A stretch of DNA of 64,000 nt from Pycnococcus provasolii (taxonomy: Eukaryota; Chlorophyta; Pseudoscourfieldiophyceae; Pseudoscourfieldiales): NCBI GenBank assembly GCA_049487715.1, contig CP150547.1:1178001-1242000 (forward strand). Reading direction: 5' to 3'. Under the pieces are notes generated by a model that saw only the letters and a program-made list of their open reading frames with translations, was not told the origin of the DNA and made no database searches. The position numbers and the translations under genes are program-made. Position 1 is the first letter of the stretch. Each line of letters starts with the position of its first letter. Below are positions 58,856 through 64,000 of the stretch, piece after piece.

Positions 58856-60904
58856 TCAATCAGACGGAACCTTGCAGTCCTCCGACGCAATGATGTCGCA
58901 CGGGAACACGTCCTTCGCGTCGGCGTACTTGAGCTGCGCCTTGCCGCTCAGGTACTTGTTCAGCAGGTATGTCGTTGACGCATTGTGCCCATCTTGCGAG
59001 CTCATCAGTCGTCCCTTCGTACGCGCCTCGTTCATCTGCTTGCGGATCTGGCTCGCGAGAACCTTGCCAAGCTCCACTCCCCACTGGTCGAACGAGTTGA
59101 GTCCCCACACGAAGCCCTGCACCGCGACGCGGTGCTCGTAAAGCGCGAGAATCTGGCCCGTGGTGTACGCGTTTAGCTCGGGCAAAAGGATGCTCGAGCT
59201 GGGGCGGTTACCCGTGAACGTTTTGTGCGGGATGAGAGCGTCGGGAACGTTCTCCGCGCGAAGATCGGTGGCAGACTTGCCCTGAGCGAGCGCATCCGCC
59301 TGTGCGAAGAAGTTGCACATCAGCTCGTCGTGGTTCGACACCACCTCGCCCTTCAGGTAAACACTCTGCTGGCTCTTGATCGTGCCGATGAAGTCGCACG
59401 GGATGACGCGACCTTGGTGGATGAGCTGGTAGAACGAGTGCTGTCCGTTCGTTCCTGGCTCGCCAAAGTCAATCTCGCCCGTCTCGAAGTCGAGAGTCGT
59501 TCCGTCAATCGCAACTCCCTTTCCGTTGCTCTCCATGGACACCTGCTGGATGTGAGGAGCAAGCTTCGCCAGAGCCTGGCAGTACGGCAGGATGGCGCGC
59601 GCGGGGCAGTGCAGGAAGCTGACGTTCCAGACTGCAATCATTCCGAGCAGCACGGGAAGATTCTGGTCGAACGGCGTGTCGCGGAAGTGCTTGTCAATGC
59701 TCCACGCACCCTGAAGGAACAGATCCGTCGTTTCGTAGCCATACTGAAGTGCGAGCGGCAGGATGCCAACTGCGGAGCAGACGGAGTAGCGGCCACCCAC
59801 CCAGTCCCAGAAGGCGAAGGCATTCTCCGGGTCAATGCCAAACTCCTTGACCAACTTCAGGTTCGTGCTCACAGCCACCATGTGCTTGGCAACCGCATCT
59901 TGTCCGAGCGCGGATGTAATCCACGTACGCACGGTGCGCGCGTTCAGCATCGTCTCGGCGGTGGTGAACGTCTTAGACACGACGACCACGAGCGTCGTCT
60001 CGGGATCGAGACCGCTGAGAGCTCGCGCGACGTCGACGGGGTCGACGTTGGCGAGGAAGCGCAGCTCGCGTCCTTGCGCCTTGTCCATCGCCTCCTGGTT
60101 CGTCTCGATCGCCGTGTGAACAAAGAGAGGTCCCAGGAACGACCCTCCGATGCCGACGCAGACGACGTTCGTCAGCGGCTTTCCCGTGGCACCGAGCCAC
60201 TCTCCGTTGCGCACACGTTCGCTGAACACCTTGATCTTCTCGAGCACCTCGTGAACGTCGGGGACAACATCCTTCCCGTCGACGACAATCTTTTCCGTGG
60301 TTGGCGCACGCAGTGCGACGTGAAGGACGGCACGGTCTTCCGTGCTGTTGATGTGCTCACCACTGAACATAGAGTCGATCTTCTCGCGCAGCTTGGCAGC
60401 TTCCGCGAGCTTAAGCAGCTTGGTCATCGTCTCCGGCAGCACACGCTGGCGGCTGTAGTCGACGACAATGCCCTCCGACTCCTTGATCATGCTCATGACA
60501 CGCTCCTCGTCCGTCATGAGATCTGTGGTTGGTTGACAGGGGAGGTGGTGGGTGGGTGGGTGGGGTTTCATGAGTGACTTGCTTGCTTGCGCTATGTTGC
60601 GTAGGAAAAGGCGGAGCGATCAATCGACACGAGCAAGCCGCGCGCTCGCACACGCGCGCGTTTGCGCCGCGCGTTTGTTCGTGATTCCCATCTTACCTCT
60701 GAGATGCGTTTCCTCGATCGCGTTGACATGTTCCTCGAGGTCCTTCCACGCGGCGTCCTTGCTGATGGGCACCTCCATGGCGCTGCAGGTTGCGCTGGTG
60801 TTTCGTCGCGCCTTCTTCGCGGCTAAGTGCACGTGTCGTGTTAGTGTGTGTCTGCGCGACGCGGAGGCACTGTTAGGCGTACGAGACTTGTTGGTGAGCG
60901 CCAT
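58856..60904 (-). CDS. PGI: Glucose-6-phosphate isomerase (2 exons, two candidate starts)
   Basis: Exon 1 60904-60697, 174-bp GT-AG intron (GTAAGA...CAG), exon 2 60522-58856; 624 residues. The join restores [12 protein letters not shown], the plant PGI start. Interconverts glucose-6-P and fructose-6-P. Motifs: [25 protein letters not shown], signature [36 protein letters not shown] and [10 protein letters not shown]. Two starts: ATG 60904 adds 42 basic, Ser/Thr-rich residues ([20 protein letters not shown]) like a transit peptide; ATG 60778 ([14 protein letters not shown]) would give a 582-residue cytosolic form. Use of both could serve plastid and cytosol. The exon-2 open frame extends into the intron to 60571, but that part is spliced. 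Confidence 0.95.
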
Positions 60905-61482
60905 GCACAATGGGAGGGGGGAATGAACAAGAGCCAGCAACAAGAGTGCACACGAGACACAAGCGAGAGGGAGGCAAGTAAAAGGACGAGCCAAGAGCCA
61001 AGAGCTAGAGCCAAGGCAACAACGCGACTGACTGACTGATGGAGGGCAACAATAGTCTAGCAACGTGCACGCAAGCGACAGACAACAGAGAAGAGGCCCG
61101 ATCCTCCCCATCACATGCGGGTACCCCCCGGGGTCCCGGCCCCTCGCCCGATCATCGGGAGGCTCGCGAGGCTCAAAGGCTCGGGGGAATGGAGCAACCG
61201 CATCCACCCGCCCAACTACGAGCAAAAGATCACAGACAACGTCGGCGGTCGGCAAAGGATAAGTACTTCGTATTAGTCCGACTCGGCTCGTGTTACCTTT
61301 CGTCGTGGTCGTCGGTTTAGGGGTTTACAATTACCACGAGCTTGGTCGGGGTTAGGGTTAGGGTTAGGGTTAGGGTTAGGGTTAGGGGTACCGTGCCTGA
61401 TTATCCTCTCGGCTCTCGCGTTTCCCTTCGTGCGTAGTCTATGGTCATCGTAGTAACACTTGTATTTTAGAGGCCACCTGTC
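60905..61482. other. Intergenic with a telomere-type array
   Basis: 578 bp between divergent PGI and the exported-protein gene. It contains (TTAGGG)6 and a GC-rich GGGAGGCTCGCGAGGCTC stretch (61156-61173). No gene recognised. Confidence 0.6.
61352..61387 (+). repeat. Interstitial telomere-type array, (TTAGGG)6
   Basis: Six perfect TTAGGG units ending 96 bp upstream of the ATG at 61483. Orientation is opposite to the other two arrays. Confidence 0.95.
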
Positions 61483-62031
61483 ATGCCTCGGTCTTCTGTG
61501 CCTTTCCGTGTGTCTTCCGTCTTGTCGAGTGCCGACTTGGAGAGTGCCTCCAAGGTGTGCTCATGTACGTTACAGGAGGCTCGGGGAAAACGACAACACG
61601 CAAGGGGGATGGGCACGCACGCACGCCGCCGGTGGATTGGCGTTCTCACGACGATCCTATCCATAGCGGCGTGCCTCTTCCCCGCCATCTCCGCAGCGCA
61701 CACTGTGCAACCTGCGGAAAGGCCGGCGAGTGCGCGACCCGTCGAGCTCGACGTGTTCTCAGCAGCGCCGCGGCGTGCCTTACACCAGTGGAAAACCAAG
61801 CTGCCTAAGCCCATGCTCCTGCGCGACAACGTGCTCCCTAGACAGGCGGCGATTCAGCCGCGGGTGGACGCCATGACGGTGTTTCGTCGGGACCAGCGCC
61901 ACCGTGCGCGCGCGGAGAAAAAGACGTACCGCGCGGAGCGTGACAGCGTGCCTGGCCATCACAACCGCGAGTTCTTGGACTTGATTCGCAAGAGACGGAC
62001 GAGGGACGTGAACAGCGAGTACGTCGCTTAA
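61483..62031 (+). CDS. Unknown exported or membrane-anchored basic protein
   Basis: 182 residues (internal ATG at 61609). A hydrophobic stretch WIGVLTTILSIAACLFPAISAA preceded by RRR (about residues 48-73) looks like a secretory or thylakoid signal with AxA cleavage at AISAA/H. With the ATG at 61609 it would be a typical N-terminal signal peptide; with 61483 a Ser-rich transit region precedes it. The mature part is short and basic: WKTKLPKPMLLRDNVLPRQAAIQPRVDAM, then EFLDLIRKRRTRDVNSEYVA. No family recognised. TTAGGG array in its proximal promoter. Confidence 0.55.
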   Translation: MPRSSVPFRVSSVLSSADLESASKVCSCTLQEARGKRQHARGMGTHARRRWIGVLTTILSIAACLFPAISAAHTVQPAERPASARPVELDVFSAAPRRALHQWKTKLPKPMLLRDNVLPRQAAIQPRVDAMTVFRRDQRHRARAEKKTYRAERDSVPGHHNREFLDLIRKRRTRDVNSEYVA

Positions 62032-62220
62032 GGAAGAGCACGCCGAGGCAAGTTCCATTTTTTCAGGACGACCAGTGAGGCTCGACCAGTGTAAGAAAGT
62101 TGAAACCCCTAAAGGTACCCCTAACACAAACCCCGAATAATCCGCCCCTCCCTTGATGGACAGCACCGCCGCCAGGCACCAGGTGTGACACCTTGCTTGC
62201 GACCAGAAAGTACCTAAGCG

Positions 62221-63501
62221 ATGGCGAACCATGCTCCGCTTCTGCGTCAGCACTTGCCCGCAAGCGCACGCGTCGAAGACCTGCCCTCCGTGAAGCGCCT
62301 GACGTTCACTCCTGACGCCTCGACGCCGCCCGTGTCGTTCTGGCGCGCTCTCGCAACCGCCGCGCCACGCCTTGAGCGCATCGACGCACCCAACTGCGCG
62401 TGGACATCACTCGCGGGCATTGATGTCCTGCCGCTTGTCAAACACGTCGATGCCAAGGGCAACAGTCTTGAAGAAGTCGCCATACTCGCGAGCGAAAAGG
62501 ATTCAGGCAAGAAGAAGAAAAAAGAGAACGCAACCATACGTGTGCTTGACGTCTCCCACAACAAGCTGGAGGAACACCTTGACCTGAGTACAGACGAAAG
62601 AGCTCTACGCAACGTCGTCGCTTTCGTCGCGAGCCACAACGAAAATCTAAGAAGCATTGATGTGGCAGCCTTATCCAGCCTCGAGACAATCGTTGTCAGT
62701 CATTGCGCGCTCAGTGAACTGCCGACGAACCTACCAGCCGAACACCTGCGCAAACTCTCAGCTTCGACAAATTCAATCAAAAGTATCAAACCGCTGCTCT
62801 CGAACGAGCCTTTTGGGAACCTCACGGAGCTACGCCTGAGCCACAATCTGATCAAGCGAGTTCCCGCGTCGTTTGGAGAGGCGTGCCCGTCACTCGAATT
62901 GCTGGAAATGACAAACAACCGAATTGGCAGCTGGAACGACGTGGGTGACGCTCTGAAGACGCTGCGCCGTCTGCTGCGCGTCAGTCTCAAAGGAAATCCA
63001 TTCACGGAAGACACTGACAAGTACCCTCGCGTTGTGATGGCCGGATGTCCGACAGTCACGCACATTGACAACACGGCTGTTCCTGGACGAGCGAAACCCA
63101 CTCATCAGAGAGGTAAGGACTGGGTCGAGAAGCAACGGGCTGCAGGAGTGGTTCCTGAAAAGAGAAACAAGCGCGTGCAAAAGGATGGGCGAAATCGTCG
63201 CGACGATGAGGATGGCAAGAGAACGACGAAGGAAGAACCACACCCGCCCAAGAAGAAGAGGAAGAAGGAGAGACGCCAACAAGATGGAGGAGCTGAAGGA
63301 GCTGTCGAGTTTCGCGACGATCCATCTAGCACTGCGATACCGGCCGCCACCTCCGATGAAATTGGCGAACCGTCGCGACAACGTGAGCTAAAAATGCGAG
63401 TGATCCAAAATAAGAACCGAAGTAAAGCTGCTTCGTCAATGCCTGCGGGTGCAGCCGCCCTGCGCGCAGCTCTAAAGACAACTGGCATTCAATCGTGGTA
63501 G
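62221..63501 (+). CDS. Leucine-rich-repeat protein with basic, probably nuclear tail
   Basis: 426 residues, single exon. LRR units across about 20-290: LERIDAPNCAWTSL, IRVLDVSHNKLEEHL, LRSIDVAALSSLETIVVSHCALSEL, LTELRLSHNLIKRVP, LELLEMTNNRIGSW, LLRVSLKGNPF, with an LRR-cap-like end (YPRVVMAGCPTVTHIDNTAV). Lys-rich insert (KDSGKKKKKEN) in the middle. The C terminus is highly basic (PPKKKRKKERRQQ, a classic nuclear localisation signal) and ends KMRVIQNKNRSKAASS. Protein-interaction role in nucleus or nucleolus is inferred from the tail; no specific orthologue named. Confidence 0.8.
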   Translation: MANHAPLLRQHLPASARVEDLPSVKRLTFTPDASTPPVSFWRALATAAPRLERIDAPNCAWTSLAGIDVLPLVKHVDAKGNSLEEVAILASEKDSGKKKKKENATIRVLDVSHNKLEEHLDLSTDERALRNVVAFVASHNENLRSIDVAALSSLETIVVSHCALSELPTNLPAEHLRKLSASTNSIKSIKPLLSNEPFGNLTELRLSHNLIKRVPASFGEACPSLELLEMTNNRIGSWNDVGDALKTLRRLLRVSLKGNPFTEDTDKYPRVVMAGCPTVTHIDNTAVPGRAKPTHQRGKDWVEKQRAAGVVPEKRNKRVQKDGRNRRDDEDGKRTTKEEPHPPKKKRKKERRQQDGGAEGAVEFRDDPSSTAIPAATSDEIGEPSRQRELKMRVIQNKNRSKAASSMPAGAAALRAALKTTGIQSW

Positions 63502-63552
63502 ATGTAATTTGCATAATACTGTATTACTTTGTTGTAGATGTTCCAAAAAGTC

Positions 63553-63593
63553 GTACACACACACACACACACACTCACTCACTCACACTCACG
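63553..63593. repeat. (AC)n then (ACTC)n microsatellite
   Basis: Simple repeat in the short space between the LRR gene and the convergent partial gene. Confidence 0.9.
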
Positions 63594-63604
63594 CACTTGT
63601 CATG

Positions 63605-64000
63605 TCATGCACTCCAATTCGGTTTCCACGTGTGCTCTCCAATGATGAGAGTGCCACGTTCAGCTTCCACCTTCAGCTCAACATCGTTCGAACTGCCCGA
63701 TACCTTGTATGTGGTATCCTTCCTCACGCTCTGCCTTTGTGCAACCCATCGCGGTCCGTACGGCAGGGATGTGAGAGGAGCGTGAGGGGCACCGCACCAA
63801 TTTAGCGCATTCGCGACATTCTCAGATGTGTACCTCACCCCTCGTGCCGCAACAATCCTCAACTTCCACTCGGACACGGCGGATTCGACGGGCACGCCGC
63901 GCCCCGCGCGGCTGTGATTGCCTCCCGCGTCTTCCTCCAAATCTGCCGGCGGAGGGATGCTCAGATACACTTCGCCGTCGCCGCGATTCATTGCCGTCAG
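63605..64000 (-). CDS. C-terminal part of an unknown protein, cut by window edge
   Basis: Stop at 63605 on the minus strand; the frame runs open to base 64000 (LTAMNRGDGEVYLSIPPPADLEEDAG at the edge), so the start lies outside. About 130 residues seen. They look like beta-rich sequence: VSEWKLRIVAARGVRYTSENVANALNWCGAP, YGPRWVAQRQSVRKDTTYKVSGSSNDVELKVEAERGTLIIGEHTWKP. Family not recognised from the fragment. Confidence 0.6.
   Translation of the reverse strand: MTAMNRGDGEVYLSIPPPADLEEDAGGNHSRAGRGVPVESAVSEWKLRIVAARGVRYTSENVANALNWCGAPHAPLTSLPYGPRWVAQRQSVRKDTTYKVSGSSNDVELKVEAERGTLIIGEHTWKPNWSA

Noticed and set aside
1-64000. Prokaryotic features such as operons, CRISPR arrays or Shine-Dalgarno sites
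   Set aside because: Spliced genes, eukaryote-only families and nuclear organisation show a eukaryotic nuclear sequence; no regular spacer-repeat array was seen.

Overview
This window is a GC-rich, gene-dense piece of a eukaryotic nuclear genome, most likely a green alga of prasinophyte grade. The evidence is two light-harvesting proteins, a plant-type alpha-amylase, a chloroplast ribosome-hibernation factor (PSRP1 type), a predicted thylakoid-lumen protein, a HASTY/exportin-5 and a plant-type Nudix hydrolase. UNC119 and CLN3 are also present, which many land plants lack. Most genes are one exon. The introns I could place are short (110-177 bp), GT-AG, and lie near the 5' end of the coding region. 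Species is not determinable from the sequence alone.

Layout. 1-13 kb: myosin heavy chain (cut by the left edge), an Sfi1-like W-repeat protein, an unknown low-complexity protein and exportin-5. 13-21 kb: three-exon UNC119, two-exon alpha-amylase, CNNM-type transporter, a Cys4-repeat protein, a lumen protein and chloroplast HPF. 21-33 kb: RluA-type pseudouridine synthase, PP4 regulatory subunit 3, Nudix hydrolase, a Gln-rich protein and an armadillo-repeat protein. 33-41 kb: J-domain protein, two poorly known proteins, a circularly permuted tRNA-Thr gene, a head-to-head pair of LHC paralogues and a membrane SDR. 41.6-43.2 kb: a young non-autonomous Copia-like LTR element. 44-51.6 kb: CLN3, Sec14-GOLD, glutathionyl-hydroquinone reductase, TAF5 and a twin-CX9C protein. 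51.7-64 kb: a KDM3-like JmjC protein lacking its iron ligands, a LicD-like membrane protein, glucose-6-phosphate isomerase, a short exported protein, an LRR protein and a gene cut by the right edge.

The strongest unusual signals are: (1) a tRNA-Thr(UGU) whose 3' half lies upstream of its 5' half; (2) a 1,549-bp LTR element with identical 259-bp LTRs and a perfect 5-bp target duplication; (3) a JmjC protein of KDM3 type with all three Fe(II)-binding residues replaced; (4) telomere-type CCCTAA/TTAGGG arrays placed 67-143 bp from start codons. The genes form no metabolic cluster. Shared regulation is plausible only for divergent pairs with short common promoters: the two LHCs, CLN3/Sec14-GOLD and TAF5/twin-CX9C.

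All calls are from reading motifs by eye; no database search was run.
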